A DNA stretch of 64,000 nt from an uncultured Glaciecola sp. (GCF_937770335.1 NZ_CALJHY010000005.1:62001-126000), one strand, 5' to 3'. Positions 48,846 through 59,005 are shown, numbered from the stretch's first letter. A program made the numbers and translations. The notes: generated by a model not told the origin, from the sequence alone.

Positions 48846-49889
48846 ATGTTTAGATTATTAGCAATTTGTACATTACTTATTTCTACTGCGGTCTCCGCTA
48901 ATGCACCAAGTCGTATTTTATTTGGCTCGTGCTCACACCAAGACAAAGACATCCCTATTTTTAACAGCATTATCGACGATGAACCAGAAGTGTTTATATT
49001 TCTTGGAGATAATGTTTACGGCGATACCGAAGATATGTCGGTACTGCAGAGTAAATACGACAAATTAGGCGCAAAACCTGGTTTTCAGAAGTTGAAAGAA
49101 CAGGCTGAGCTAATCGCGATCTGGGATGACCATGATTTCGGTGCTAACGATGCCGGTAAGCATTATCCTCAAAAAGAAGCATCTCGTGAAATTATGCTTA
49201 ATTTCTGGGAAGAACCAGAAGATTCGCTTCGCAGAACTCGAGAAGATGGCATTTACACCTCGTATCAATATGGCAAAGGCGAAGAAAGTATTCACGTGAT
49301 TTTACCGGACCTTCGTTGGAACCGAGATGACATTGCTCACGTAACTGGCGAACAATATACTAACGACCGCGAACCGAAGAACATGGGTCCTTACAGCGTT
49401 CATAGCGACTCTAGCGCTAGTATGATTGGTGAAAAACAATGGCAGTGGCTTGAACAAGAACTTAAAAAACCAGCACGTATAAAAGTGATAGGATCCAGCC
49501 TTCAGCTATTAGCAGACTTTACCGGCTGGGAATCTTGGGCTAACTTCCCCTCTGACCGCCAACGTTTATTTTCCCTTATTAAAAAACATAAGGTGAATGG
49601 AGTGGTATTGATTAGTGGTGATACGCATTGGGGCGAAGTCAGCTATTATGATGAAGACCTAGATTATCCATTATGGGAAATCACCTCGTCTGGTTTAACC
49701 CAAGAATGGAAAAACGTCAGCCCAAACAAGCACCGCATAGGTAATTTTACTAGTAAGGTTAACTATGGCGCACTTAATGTAGATTGGGAAAAAGAAGACC
49801 CCATCGTCACTCTCGGACTTTATGACGAGTTAGGCGATGTGCTTAACGAACATCGGTTCAGGCTGTCAACGCTGGAACCTTATCAATAA
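48846..49889 (+). CDS. Exported PhoD-family phosphoesterase (alkaline phosphatase D-like)
   Basis: A 347-residue secreted metallophosphoesterase. The Sec signal peptide MFRLLAICTLLISTAVSANA precedes the catalytic domain. Metal-binding motifs are RILFGSCSHQD, VFIFLGDNVYGD, IAIWDDHDFGAND and VVLISGDTHWGEVSYYD, the PhoD set of Asp, Cys/Asn, Tyr and His ligands. Known PhoD-family members cleave phosphodiesters and phosphomonoesters, including phospholipase D activity in Streptomyces chromofuscus. Sitting between a TonB receptor and betI, it may release choline from phosphocholine or glycerophospholipids in the periplasm. The start at 48846 is chosen for the signal peptide and a GAGG site. Confidence 0.85.
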   Translation: MFRLLAICTLLISTAVSANAPSRILFGSCSHQDKDIPIFNSIIDDEPEVFIFLGDNVYGDTEDMSVLQSKYDKLGAKPGFQKLKEQAELIAIWDDHDFGANDAGKHYPQKEASREIMLNFWEEPEDSLRRTREDGIYTSYQYGKGEESIHVILPDLRWNRDDIAHVTGEQYTNDREPKNMGPYSVHSDSSASMIGEKQWQWLEQELKKPARIKVIGSSLQLLADFTGWESWANFPSDRQRLFSLIKKHKVNGVVLISGDTHWGEVSYYDEDLDYPLWEITSSGLTQEWKNVSPNKHRIGNFTSKVNYGALNVDWEKEDPIVTLGLYDELGDVLNEHRFRLSTLEPYQ

Positions 49890-49909
49890 ACTAACCATGT
49901 GAGAATGGA

Positions 49910-50473
49910 ATGCCAAAAGTAGGAATGGAGTCATTGCGTCGTCAACAATTGATTGATGCAACAATTCATGTTGTTGCTGAAGTTGGTCTAAAAGGCGCAA
50001 CGATTAATCTTATTTCTAAACGAGCAGGAATGTCGTCAGGGATAATCAGCCACTATTTTGGCAGTAAACAGGCGTTGATAGAGGCCTCTGTGCAGTATCT
50101 GCTTTCACAACTTAAGTTAGAGCATTCGCCAGATAACCCTTATGACCGACTAATGAAAATTGTTGACCTAAATTTCTCCGGCTTACAACAGTCAGACGCA
50201 AGCACCCGAATATGGCTAAGTTTTTGGGGGCAGTCCATGCACGATCCAAAGCTGTATCGCTTGCAGGAAATTAATAAACGTCGTCTTGTCAGTAACTTGC
50301 GTTACAGTTTTAAACAATTATTAGATCCCCAAACGGCCCGCGACGCCGCGGAAGTTACCGCGGCACTCATCGATGGTTTCTGGTTGCGCTGTGCATTAAG
50401 TCGCGCCAATCAAGAAAAATTTAGTCAAGCAAAAGAATACTGTAAAAAATATATAAACAGCGTGCTGGAATAG
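49910..50473 (+). CDS. betI: TetR-family repressor of the choline pathway
   Basis: A 187-residue TetR-type regulator that matches BetI. The helix-turn-helix is in MPKVGMESLRRQQLIDATIHVVAEVGLKGATINLISKRAGMSSGIISHYFGSK, and the C-terminal part contains IWLSFWGQSMHDPKLYRLQEINKRRLVSNL, typical of BetI. BetI represses bet genes and is released by choline. Start is 20 bases after the phoD-like stop and 44 before betB, within one operon. Its likely operator is the palindrome at 46320-46339. Confidence 0.92.
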   Translation: MPKVGMESLRRQQLIDATIHVVAEVGLKGATINLISKRAGMSSGIISHYFGSKQALIEASVQYLLSQLKLEHSPDNPYDRLMKIVDLNFSGLQQSDASTRIWLSFWGQSMHDPKLYRLQEINKRRLVSNLRYSFKQLLDPQTARDAAEVTAALIDGFWLRCALSRANQEKFSQAKEYCKKYINSVLE

Positions 50474-50517
50474 GACGTTGTTATTTAAATCATTACCAAC
50501 ACAAATCGGAGTTATCG

Positions 50518-51981
50518 TTGCCTTCTACATTACTTAAGAACTTTATCCACGGTCGCTATGTCGACAACACTGACAACACACGTTTTGACGTTATTAACCC
50601 AAGTACCGGACAGGTAATCTACGCTGTTGAAAGCGCCTGTGAAAACGTGTTGGAACAAGCAGTCAGGAGTGCCCAAGAAGGCTTTAAAATCTGGTCCAAA
50701 ACGCCGGCTATCGAGCGCGCTCGTATTTTACACAGAGCTGCCAATATACTCCGAGAACGCAACGATGAGTTAGCCAAAATTGAAGTGATTGACACTGGAA
50801 AACCTTGGCAAGAAGCCGTAGAGGTTGATGTTCAGACCGGCGCAGACGCCATTGAGTATTTCGGTAATTTATGTCCATCAATGATGGGCGAACAACAAAG
50901 TGTCGGTAATGACTTTTTCTACACAAGACACGAACCTTTGGGCGTATGTTTAGGCATTGGCGCATGGAACTATCCTTTGCAAATCGCTTGTTGGAAAGCC
51001 GCAGCTGCGCTCGCGGCCGGTAATAGCATGATTTTCAAGCCTTCAGAGGAAACGCCTCGAGGTGCAAGCCTATTAGCCGAAGTATTTATTCAAGCCGGTG
51101 TGCCCGAGGGCGTATTTAATGTCATTCAGGGAGACGGCAAGGTTGGTAACTATCTGGTAGAACATCCCGCAATAGCTAAAGTGTCGTTAACCGGCGAAGT
51201 GGGTACTGGCAAAAAAGTGATGGCTGCTGCCGCAGGTACGTTGAAAAAAGTGACGATGGAGCTTGGTGGTAAGTCGCCATTAATCGTGTTTGAAGATGCC
51301 GATATTGATGAGGCAGTAACCGCTGCTATGCTGGCGAATTTTTACACTCAAGGTGAGGTTTGTACCAATGGAACTCGCGTTTTTGTGCACCAGGATTGTT
51401 ACGACACCTTCATGGAACGCCTACTCATTCGCACCCGAGATAATGTTATTGTGGGCGATCCCTTAAATCCAGCTACAAACTTAGGTGCGCTGATTTCCGA
51501 AAATCATATGCAGACAGTACTTGGATACATTGAGTCAGGTAAGAATGATGGCGCGACGCTGGCCTTCGGTGGTGAACGTATTAAGCCTGATGGTTGTGAA
51601 AATGGTTACTTTGTAGGGCCTACTATTTTCACCCATTGTACCGACGACATGCGCATTATTCGCGAAGAAATTTTTGGGCCGGTCATGTCCGTAATGACCT
51701 TTGAAACTGAAGAAGAAGTAATCCAACGCGCCAATGACACTATTTATGGCCTTGCTGCCGGTATCTTCTGCACCGATATACGCCGCGCTCACCGCGTGAT
51801 CGCGCAGTTGGAAGCAGGTATTTGCTGGATTAATGCCTATGGAAACTCGCCGGTAGAAATGCCGGTAGGTGGTTACAAGCAATCAGGCATTGGTCGTGAA
51901 AATGGCATCGAAGGCCTTAAGTCATACACCCAGACCAAATCAATTTATGTTGGTATGGACAAACTTGAAGGTCCATTTTAA
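50518..51981 (+). CDS. betB: Betaine aldehyde dehydrogenase
   Basis: A 487-residue NAD(P)+-dependent aldehyde dehydrogenase converting betaine aldehyde to glycine betaine. Landmarks are [62 protein letters not shown] (catalytic Glu) and [16 protein letters not shown] (catalytic Cys near 286). The start codon is TTG at 50518, with CGGAG seven bases upstream; homology begins right after it. The stop overlaps the betA start (TAATG), coupling the two. Confidence 0.95.
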   Translation: MPSTLLKNFIHGRYVDNTDNTRFDVINPSTGQVIYAVESACENVLEQAVRSAQEGFKIWSKTPAIERARILHRAANILRERNDELAKIEVIDTGKPWQEAVEVDVQTGADAIEYFGNLCPSMMGEQQSVGNDFFYTRHEPLGVCLGIGAWNYPLQIACWKAAAALAAGNSMIFKPSEETPRGASLLAEVFIQAGVPEGVFNVIQGDGKVGNYLVEHPAIAKVSLTGEVGTGKKVMAAAAGTLKKVTMELGGKSPLIVFEDADIDEAVTAAMLANFYTQGEVCTNGTRVFVHQDCYDTFMERLLIRTRDNVIVGDPLNPATNLGALISENHMQTVLGYIESGKNDGATLAFGGERIKPDGCENGYFVGPTIFTHCTDDMRIIREEIFGPVMSVMTFETEEEVIQRANDTIYGLAAGIFCTDIRRAHRVIAQLEAGICWINAYGNSPVEMPVGGYKQSGIGRENGIEGLKSYTQTKSIYVGMDKLEGPF

Positions 51982-53681
51982 TGTCTGCAAAGATAACTGA
52001 AACCTTTGACTATATCATTGTGGGGGCAGGTTCAGCAGGGTGTGTGTTAGCTAACCGCTTGACCGAAGACCCCACTACTTCAGTATTACTATTGGAAACT
52101 GGCGGCTCAGACCGCAGTATATTTATTCAGATGCCGACCGCGTTGTCGATCCCGATGAATAGCAAAAAATATGCTTGGCAATTTCATTCTCAGCCAGAGC
52201 CGTTTTTGAATAACCGTGAAATGCATTGCCCGCGTGGCAAAGTTTTGGGTGGTTCTTCGTCAATTAACGGCATGGTGTATGTGCGTGGTCATGCCCGCGA
52301 TTTTGATGAATGGCAGACGCATGGCGCCCAAAACTGGGATTATCAGCATTGCTTGCCGTACTTTAAAAAAGCGGAAGACTGGGCTTTTGGTAACGATGAC
52401 TATCGTTCTGAAGGAGGCCCATTAGCTGTTAACAACGGCAACAACATGCAAAACCCTTTGTATCGAGCGTTTATCGACGCAGGGGTAGATGCGGGGTACT
52501 TAGCAACCGAAGATTACAATGGTTACCAGCAGGAAGGCTTCGGTGCTATGCATATGACCGTAAAAAAAGGGATTCGCTGGTCAACGGCTAACGCTTATTT
52601 ACGACCCGCTATGCAACGAGATAATTTGACCGTAAAGACCGGTATTCAGGTGACTAAAGTGTTACTTGAAGGTAAGCGAGCGGTAGGTGTTGAATTAGTT
52701 GAAGGCAACGCCAAAAGCCAAGTGTTAGTTAATAAAGAAGTTATATTGAGTGCTGGCCCTATCGGCTCGCCCCATATTTTACAACTATCTGGTATTGGTA
52801 ATACTAAAACCCTGTCGGCGGCCGGCATTGAAACCCAACATGAACTGCCCGGTGTGGGCGAAAACCTGCAGGATCACCTAGAGTTTTATTTTCAATATGA
52901 GTGCAAGCAACCAATAACACTTAACAGTCAGTTAGGGCCATTGAGTAAGCTTGCCATTGGCGTGCGTTGGATTTTGTTTAAGACAGGATTAGGGGCAACT
53001 AACCACTTTGAGTCCTGTGGTTTTATACGTTCGAAAGAAGGTGTTGAATGGCCAGATCTGCAATATCACTTTCTTCCAGCTGCTATGCGTTACGATGGTA
53101 AATCGGCGTTTGATGGTCATGGCTTCCAGTTGCATATTGGACATAATAAGCCAAAAAGCCGCGGCTCAGTAAAAATCCAAAATGCTGACCCACTTAACCC
53201 ACCGCGCATTCAGTTTAACTATTTGCAGCATGCAGACGATATAGAAGCATTTCGCGCCTGTGTTAGATTATCGCGTGAGATTATTGCGCAACCTGCCATG
53301 GACGCTTATCGGGGTAATGAAATCCAGCCCGGAGATGACATCGTAAGTGATGCGCAAATAGATGCATTCGTGCGCGAAACAGTCGAAAGCGCTTATCACC
53401 CTTGCGGCACTTGTCGTATGGGCGCAGCGGACGACGAAATGGCTGTCATTGATCCGCAAATGCAAGTACGTGGTCTACAGGGGCTCCGGGTTGTTGATTC
53501 ATCTGTCTTCCCCACCGTGCCAAACGGTAACCTCAATGGGCCGACTATGATGGTTGCAGAGCGAGCTGCTGATATCATAAAGCAACAGGTATTACCTGCA
53601 ACTGATGTTGAGGTTTATAAAGACCCAGAATGGCAGCAACGTCAGCGCAGTAATCAGGCAAAGCGAGATGTGACATGTTAA
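51981..53681 (+). CDS. betA: Choline dehydrogenase
   Basis: A 566-residue FAD-dependent GMC oxidoreductase oxidising choline to betaine aldehyde. The FAD-binding [21 protein letters not shown] is at residues 10-30, GMC signature 1 at [22 protein letters not shown] and signature 2 at [15 protein letters not shown]. The active-site His is in [10 protein letters not shown] near 466 and the Asn in [11 protein letters not shown]. It overlaps betB by 1 base (TAATG) and the downstream transporter by 7 bases. BetA is usually peripheral to the inner membrane. Confidence 0.95.
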   Translation: MSAKITETFDYIIVGAGSAGCVLANRLTEDPTTSVLLLETGGSDRSIFIQMPTALSIPMNSKKYAWQFHSQPEPFLNNREMHCPRGKVLGGSSSINGMVYVRGHARDFDEWQTHGAQNWDYQHCLPYFKKAEDWAFGNDDYRSEGGPLAVNNGNNMQNPLYRAFIDAGVDAGYLATEDYNGYQQEGFGAMHMTVKKGIRWSTANAYLRPAMQRDNLTVKTGIQVTKVLLEGKRAVGVELVEGNAKSQVLVNKEVILSAGPIGSPHILQLSGIGNTKTLSAAGIETQHELPGVGENLQDHLEFYFQYECKQPITLNSQLGPLSKLAIGVRWILFKTGLGATNHFESCGFIRSKEGVEWPDLQYHFLPAAMRYDGKSAFDGHGFQLHIGHNKPKSRGSVKIQNADPLNPPRIQFNYLQHADDIEAFRACVRLSREIIAQPAMDAYRGNEIQPGDDIVSDAQIDAFVRETVESAYHPCGTCRMGAADDEMAVIDPQMQVRGLQGLRVVDSSVFPTVPNGNLNGPTMMVAERAADIIKQQVLPATDVEVYKDPEWQQRQRSNQAKRDVTC

Positions 53682-54874
53682 CGCTGGTAAGTATTGGTAT
53701 GCTGTTTTTTATGACTATGGTGGTTTTCATTTTAGCCCGCTGGGGTAATCTTAGGCTTAATGGCCGCTACCCCGTTTCAACCGTCACATTTATTGCCATA
53801 TTGTTTACTTCTGGTCTAGATGTGGGACTGATTATGTTCCCGCTAACAGAGTTCCCAGTATATGCCGATATCCAAGAAAACAGCGAATACGCCTTTACCA
53901 ATCCCCTAGCGATTGAATTTGGTTTTTGGGGTTTCCTTGTCTGGGCGATCTATTTTGTCACCTGTTTTTACTTCTGCGCCATTGAGCCTAAAGTTAAATT
54001 TTTTGAAATCCCTTTGGTTAAGTGGTGCAATAACATCGTCATTATTGGCACCTGTGCTTTTACAGCCCACTTGCTGTTTGCTAACTTAAGTTGGTATTTA
54101 CCTGAGATTGCGGTTGGTGACGGCTTTCCTTGGTACTATGCACTGATTGTCGGTGCCACGATTTTGTTTTCAGTCTATTCCAGTACCGATATTAAGTTTG
54201 TTAAAATTTTAAGCTTGTCTTCCGGAGGCCTGTTTTTTGCCCTAATTATTGGGCTTGGCAGCGTTGCGTTTATATCTGACGAAGTATCAGCGTCCGATTA
54301 TATAAATACACTTCCACTACTAACCAGCTACTTCGAACATTTAGAACAGTTTGTTTTACCTATCAATGACTACCATGCCTTTTATTTATTCTGGTGGTTT
54401 GCTTGGAGCATTATGATTGGCCAGTTTACCGCACGTTTTGTCGGTAACATGAGCACGGTTAAACTGTTTTTGTCCATGCTTATCTGGCCATCCCTTTCCA
54501 TTGGACTATGGTTCAGTGTACTTTATCTATTCCATTTAAAAGGACTGGAAACGTCTGGGTTTATCAATTTGGCCATGGTTTTTGTGGGCATTGTTTTTGT
54601 GATCAATTCCCTCGACTCGCTAATCCGCCTCTACTCAGACAACCTAGACTTAACAGTGGCGCGGTTTGGTAAGCGTAAATACATAACCTTGCATGCCTTT
54701 TTAATGATGATGCTCACGGTACTATTTAGCCTGCAGTTTATCCGAATACAATGGGTTGGCGCTCTAGTTATCGGTATTAGCTTATGCTGCTTTATATACA
54801 TTTTACTAGGCAAACAACGACACCCTTTGCCCAAAAAAGAGTTGCTAATCTCGTTGCCAAATAGCAGGAAGTAA
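53675..54874 (+). CDS. Short, divergent BCCT-like choline/betaine transporter
   Basis: A 399-residue membrane protein with about ten to eleven helices. It aligns by eye with the BCCT family but is shorter than the 500-670 residues normal for BetT or Bet[39 protein letters not shown] occupies the place of the family's GMGIGL...AEP motif, reading GLDVGL. The TM8 signature is [19 protein letters not shown], keeping the Trp-Trp-x-x-Trp aromatic box that cages quaternary amines. Both ends are trimmed; there is no osmosensing C-terminal domain. The start overlaps the betA stop by 7 bases, so translation is coupled. The role is inferred as choline or related quaternary-amine uptake. Confidence 0.75.
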   Translation: MLTLVSIGMLFFMTMVVFILARWGNLRLNGRYPVSTVTFIAILFTSGLDVGLIMFPLTEFPVYADIQENSEYAFTNPLAIEFGFWGFLVWAIYFVTCFYFCAIEPKVKFFEIPLVKWCNNIVIIGTCAFTAHLLFANLSWYLPEIAVGDGFPWYYALIVGATILFSVYSSTDIKFVKILSLSSGGLFFALIIGLGSVAFISDEVSASDYINTLPLLTSYFEHLEQFVLPINDYHAFYLFWWFAWSIMIGQFTARFVGNMSTVKLFLSMLIWPSLSIGLWFSVLYLFHLKGLETSGFINLAMVFVGIVFVINSLDSLIRLYSDNLDLTVARFGKRKYITLHAFLMMMLTVLFSLQFIRIQWVGALVIGISLCCFIYILLGKQRHPLPKKELLISLPNSRK

Positions 54875-54883
54875 CTTCATACA

Positions 54884-54934
54884 GGCATATAAGGTTAAGT
54901 ATTCTTACCCTTCAGTACGCTAACTTTATATGCC
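54884..54934 (+). terminator. Long hairpin after the BCCT-like gene
   Basis: GGCATATAAGGTTA pairs with TAACTTTATATGCC (14 bp with one G-U pair) across a 23-base loop, 9 bases after the stop. There is no strong U-tract. It marks the likely end of the choline operon before topB. Confidence 0.45.
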
Positions 54935-54975
54935 AAAGCTTGCTAGAATACTGTTTTTCATTCAGTTATTTTTCT

Positions 54976-56889
54976 ATGATTGTTTATATCGCTGAGAAAC
55001 CAAGTTTAGGTCGTGCAATCGCTACCGGATTTGATGGCAGCCAACAGAAGCGCGATGGCTATATCGAGCTAGATAATGGCGATTGCGTAACATGGTGTAT
55101 CGGCCATCTATTAGAGCAGGCCGAACCAGATAAATACGATGCAGCCTATGCCAAGTGGTCGCTGCAACACCTACCGATTGTGCCTAAAAAATGGCAACTC
55201 GTACCTAAAAAAAATACGCAAAAACAACTCACCGTGGTAAAGCGTTTGCTAAAAACAGCGACGCATATCGTGAATGCAGGTGATCCTGATCGCGAAGGTC
55301 AGTTACTCGTCGACGAAGTCATCACCTATTGCGGGGTAAAGGCTTCGATTATTGAAAACGCTGGACGTTTATTGATCAATGACTTAAACACTAGTGCAGT
55401 TAAAAAAGCCTTACAAAATATGCGCGCTAACCGGGAATTTTTAGGCTTATCTATTTCAGCCTTAGCGCGTTCTCGGGCTGATTGGTTGTATGGGTTAAAT
55501 TTAACCCGTGCTTACACTTTGCTTGGGCAACGCGGCGGCTATAGTGGCGTACTTTCCGTTGGACGGGTACAAACGCCAATTTTAGGTTTAGTTGTAAGGC
55601 GTGATCAAGATATTGCCCATTTTGTGTCTAAGCCTTTTTTTGAAGTTATCGCAACTTTAGAGACGTTGAACAACCTTATATTCACGGCAAAATGGCAGCC
55701 AAGCAAAGCTTGTGAGCCCTATCAAGACGAAGAGGGTCGAGTGCTGTCGCGCAAATTAGCGCAAACGGTGGTGAATAAAACCCAAGGTCAGAGTGCCTCT
55801 GTCACCGATTACAAAGTACAAAGTAAACAAAGCCCACCACCATTGCCTTATAGCTTATCAATATTGCAAATTGATGCGTCTAAGCGTTTTAACGTATCGC
55901 CTAAGATGGTGTTAGATATATGTCAGTCGTTATATGAAAAACACCAACTAATTACTTATCCCCGATCCGACTCGCGTTATTTACCTCAAGAACAGTTTGC
56001 TCAAGCATCCAAAATATTAAGCGTTATTAAGTCAAATGTGCCAACTTTAGCAGCTGCCGCAGATAATGCGAATCCTAAGTTAAAATCTAAAGCGTGGGAT
56101 GACAGCAAAGTCGATGCCCACCATGCCATTATTCCAACTAACCGCGCTAAGGCATTGGCAAGCTTGACGGCAGATGAAGCAAAAATTTATCAACTCATTG
56201 TTACTCAGTATTTAATGCAGTTTTATGGACCACATAAATATCAAGAACAAGTGGCAAAGGTTGATATTGGCGGTGGCGAATTTATTGCCAAAGGTAAAAC
56301 AACTCAAGACCAGGGATGGTTGGCACTGACTAGAAATGAAAAGACTAAAACAAATAACACCACAGCCGAAAATGCATTACCAACGCTAAGTAAAGGTGAG
56401 TCTTTATCATGCATCGACTCACAACTACTAGAAAAACAAACATCGCCGCCTAAGCACTTTACTGAAGCCACTTTGCTTGCCGCCATGACCGGTATTTCTC
56501 GCTATGTGCAAGACACCAAAATCAAAAAAATATTAAAAGAAACTGACGGGCTTGGCACAGAGGCCACGCGCGCATCAATTATTGATTTATTGTTTAAACG
56601 CCAGTTTATGCAAAAAGTAGGGAAAGAAGTTCATGCAACCCCAACTGGCAAAGCACTTATTAACGCGTTACCAAGTGAAACTACTCATCCCGACATGACT
56701 GCTATCTGGGAAGCAAACCTAGATAAAATCGCCCACCGGCAGTTACGTTACGACGCATTTATGCAACCTTTAACGGATTCTATCAGGCATTTGATTAGTA
56801 ACAGTCAACAGTTAGATACGACTCAGTTTGCAGGTTTGAAGAGTACAAAACCAGTACGCAAGAAACGTTTTTTTAAGAAAAAATCTTAA
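54976..56889 (+). CDS. topB: DNA topoisomerase III
   Basis: A 637-residue type IA topoisomerase that relaxes negative supercoils and decatenates DNA. The TOPRIM domain has MIVYIAEKPSLGRAIA and VNAGDPDREGQLLVDEV. The catalytic Tyr is in LITYPRSDSRYLP near 317. The decatenation-associated region and GLGTEATRASIIDLL motif are present. The C terminus ends in a basic tail (KPVRKKRFFKKKS) without zinc fingers, as in E. coli TopB (653 residues). The ATG at 54976 is chosen because homology starts there; the track start adds 12 residues. Confidence 0.93.
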   Translation: MIVYIAEKPSLGRAIATGFDGSQQKRDGYIELDNGDCVTWCIGHLLEQAEPDKYDAAYAKWSLQHLPIVPKKWQLVPKKNTQKQLTVVKRLLKTATHIVNAGDPDREGQLLVDEVITYCGVKASIIENAGRLLINDLNTSAVKKALQNMRANREFLGLSISALARSRADWLYGLNLTRAYTLLGQRGGYSGVLSVGRVQTPILGLVVRRDQDIAHFVSKPFFEVIATLETLNNLIFTAKWQPSKACEPYQDEEGRVLSRKLAQTVVNKTQGQSASVTDYKVQSKQSPPPLPYSLSILQIDASKRFNVSPKMVLDICQSLYEKHQLITYPRSDSRYLPQEQFAQASKILSVIKSNVPTLAAAADNANPKLKSKAWDDSKVDAHHAIIPTNRAKALASLTADEAKIYQLIVTQYLMQFYGPHKYQEQVAKVDIGGGEFIAKGKTTQDQGWLALTRNEKTKTNNTTAENALPTLSKGESLSCIDSQLLEKQTSPPKHFTEATLLAAMTGISRYVQDTKIKKILKETDGLGTEATRASIIDLLFKRQFMQKVGKEVHATPTGKALINALPSETTHPDMTAIWEANLDKIAHRQLRYDAFMQPLTDSIRHLISNSQQLDTTQFAGLKSTKPVRKKRFFKKKS

Positions 56890-56901
56890 AAATCAGAATA
56901 T

Positions 56902-56933
56902 AAAAAACACGCACTCTATAGTAAAAATGCGTG
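56902..56933 (-). terminator. Terminator of ohr, possibly bidirectional
   Basis: CACGCA / TGCGTG stem with a 14-base loop in the topB/ohr convergent gap. Read on the minus strand it is followed by TTTTTT, favouring ohr; on the plus strand it has GCTTTC. Confidence 0.65.
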
Positions 56934-56959
56934 CTTTCATGACTATATAATGTAGCGGA

Positions 56960-57388
56960 TTAAATTACCGAAAGTACCACTTCAATGTTTCCACGAGTGG
57001 CGTTTGAGTATGGGCATACTTGGTGCGCTTTATCTACCATTACCTGTGCTTGTGCTTTGTCCATATCACCTAGTGACACTGCTAGCTTAACCGAAATAGC
57101 AAAACCACCTTCTATAGCACCAATAGACACTTCTGAATTAATGTGTGTATCGCTTGGTAAACTGATTTTATCTTGGCCAGCAACAAATTTTAGTGCGCCA
57201 ATAAAGCAAGCTGCATAGCCCGCGGCAAATAATTGTTCAGGATTAGTTCCTTCGCCGTCGTCACCACCCAAACCTTTAGGCGTAGATAATGTAACGTCTA
57301 AACGGCCATCGTCAGATTTTGCTGAACCTTCACGACCGCCAGTTGCTGTTGCTTTTGCTGTGTATGCTACGTTTTGTAATATATTCAT
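56960..57388 (-). CDS. ohr: Organic hydroperoxide resistance protein (Ohr/OsmC)
   Basis: A 142-residue thiol peroxidase that reduces organic and lipid hydroperoxides. Typical Ohr sequence YTAKATATGGREG leads to the active-site Cys61 in QLFAAGYAACFIGALK and the resolving Cys near 125 in VCPYSNATRGN. It is a cytosolic homodimer with active sites at the dimer interface. It is divergent from a MarR-family OhrR-like gene, the usual regulatory pairing. Confidence 0.94.
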   Translation of the reverse strand: MNILQNVAYTAKATATGGREGSAKSDDGRLDVTLSTPKGLGGDDGEGTNPEQLFAAGYAACFIGALKFVAGQDKISLPSDTHINSEVSIGAIEGGFAISVKLAVSLGDMDKAQAQVMVDKAHQVCPYSNATRGNIEVVLSVI

Positions 57389-57431
57389 AAAAACTCCAAA
57401 GGATTTAAAAGTAATGCTAATTTAGTTTGTG

Positions 57432-57481
57432 TGCAAAGTATCGCATTTTAAAATACTGATTGCAAATACTTTGCATGCAAA
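57432..57481. promoter_or_regulatory. Candidate OhrR operator array in the ohr/ohrR divergent promoter
   Basis: TGCAAAGTAT (57432-57441) and its exact complement ATACTTTGCA (57466-57475) flank 24 bases. The second arm overlaps the perfect palindrome TTTGCATGCAAA (57470-57481). Two symmetric sites between divergent ohr and ohrR fit binding of one or two MarR-type dimers that shut off both genes. The sequence differs from the well-known TACAATT/AATTGTA type sites. Confidence 0.6.
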
Positions 57482-57508
57482 TTAATATAGACATCTAAGG
57501 AGCAACTT

Positions 57509-57943
57509 ATGCCATTTGATCAATTAAAACTCAAAAACCAGCTGTGTCACCGATTGTATATGGCATCAAACAGTATTGTTCGAGCTTATCGAGAGCCCCT
57601 AAATGAGCTAGATATAACCTACCCACAATATGTTGTTATGATGGCATTGTGGGAAGAAGACGAAGTGACTATTGCAGAACTTGTGAGAAAAACCGCAATA
57701 GATGGCGGTGCGATGACGCAAATTTTAAAGAAGATGACTGATAAATGGTTGCTTGAAATAATTAAAGACGACCAAGACAAACGCCAACGTTTTGTAAAGC
57801 TTACGCCAAAAGGGCAGTCACTAAAGTTAAAAGCCGTCGACATTCCAACTAAAATAGGTTGCAAGTTTACTAGTCTCGATAGTGAGCAAACACAGCAGCT
57901 AATCCAGTTACTCGATTTAGTAGTGATAGATTTATCCGAGTAA
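57509..57943 (+). CDS. ohrR: MarR-family peroxide-sensing regulator
   Basis: A 144-residue winged-helix repressor of the OhrR group. The redox-sensing Cys13 sits in MPFDQLKLKNQLCHRLYMASN, equivalent to the conserved N-terminal cysteine in OhrR, and LDITYPQYVVMMALWEEDEVTIAEL matches the family dimerisation and winged-helix start. No second Cys is near the C-terminal region except Cys in KIGCKFTS, which might serve as the partner in two-Cys OhrR types. It is divergent from ohr. Confidence 0.9.
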   Translation: MPFDQLKLKNQLCHRLYMASNSIVRAYREPLNELDITYPQYVVMMALWEEDEVTIAELVRKTAIDGGAMTQILKKMTDKWLLEIIKDDQDKRQRFVKLTPKGQSLKLKAVDIPTKIGCKFTSLDSEQTQQLIQLLDLVVIDLSE

Positions 57944-57953
57944 TCTTTGTGAT

Positions 57954-58886
57954 TTAGCGTTTTTTACTGGGCCTCACATTTTGTGCTTGCCGATCGATCT
58001 TAATGAAATACTCTTTTAAATAATCGAGGACCAACCTTAGTTTTTTTGAGGCCGCGCTGCCCGGAGGAAATACACCGTAAATGTCGATGTCTTTTAGCTG
58101 ATAGTCATCTAACACTGACTCCAAGGTCCCTGCTTGAATCTTTGGCCACGCGTCATAAACTGGTATCCGGCCTATTCCATGACCGCCTTCAAGAAAAGCA
58201 GTACGCGCAGCGGCATTATTGGTGCTGATACCGCCTTTAACTGCAACAGAGTATGAATTAGCCCCCTTCGTCAATTCGACCGCTCCCGAGGTCATTTTAT
58301 ATACTACCCAATCGTGTTGTTCTAAATCGGTGGCATCAGTTGGGCGACCTCGTTTCTTAAAATAATCAGGAGCTCCACATAAGCAGGTCGCTAATGTAGA
58401 AAGCTTAGTCGCTTGTAAGCCTGAATCAGGCAGAGGCGCACCTCGAATCGCGAGATCGATACCTTCTTGCATGATATTGACTACCTCATCGCTCAACATT
58501 ACATCTAAGTCAATTTTGGGATATAAGTTACGAAAGCCATTCAATGCAGGAACCACCATTTGCAGCCCGACGTTGACCGGGCAGGTAATTTTTAATAAGC
58601 CTTCAGGTTCGTTTTTAAGGTTCTCTATCTGTTGGTTCGCAGTAATGGCTCGTTCAGCAATGATTCGGCAGGACTGATAATAGTCGGATCCCGCTTCGGT
58701 TAATGAAATTGACCGTGTCGTGCGGTTAAGGAGTTTCACCCCAAGCTCGGATTCCAGCTTTTTGATGTGATAACTGACCACCGCTCGAGATAAGCCGATA
58801 TGTTTCGCTGCAGCGGTTAGATTGCCTTGTTCAACGACCTGCGCAAAGACCACCATGCTTTTGAGTTGTTCAAAATATAAATTCAT
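57954..58886 (-). CDS. LysR-family regulator, divergent from DJ-1/YqhD pair
   Basis: A 310-residue LysR regulator with helix-turn-helix QGNLTAAAKHIGLSRAVVSYHIKKLESELGVKLLNRTTR near 20-60 and a C-terminal effector domain resembling the CrgA/YafC group. It is transcribed away from the DJ-1-type gene at 59006, about 119 bases apart. Placed like this it probably controls the DJ-1-like and YqhD-like genes, in the manner of an electrophile-responsive regulator; the inducer is inferred to be reactive aldehydes. Confidence 0.9.
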   Translation of the reverse strand: MNLYFEQLKSMVVFAQVVEQGNLTAAAKHIGLSRAVVSYHIKKLESELGVKLLNRTTRSISLTEAGSDYYQSCRIIAERAITANQQIENLKNEPEGLLKITCPVNVGLQMVVPALNGFRNLYPKIDLDVMLSDEVVNIMQEGIDLAIRGAPLPDSGLQATKLSTLATCLCGAPDYFKKRGRPTDATDLEQHDWVVYKMTSGAVELTKGANSYSVAVKGGISTNNAAARTAFLEGGHGIGRIPVYDAWPKIQAGTLESVLDDYQLKDIDIYGVFPPGSAASKKLRLVLDYLKEYFIKIDRQAQNVRPSKKR

Positions 58887-59005
58887 ACGCTATTATACCT
58901 TGATTGTATTAATTTTTGGAACAATGTTATCTATTTTATTGGTATTGTTAGAAATGATATTAAGATCTACACTGTAATCAGATTAAAGCAGATGTGAGAA
59001 AAATA

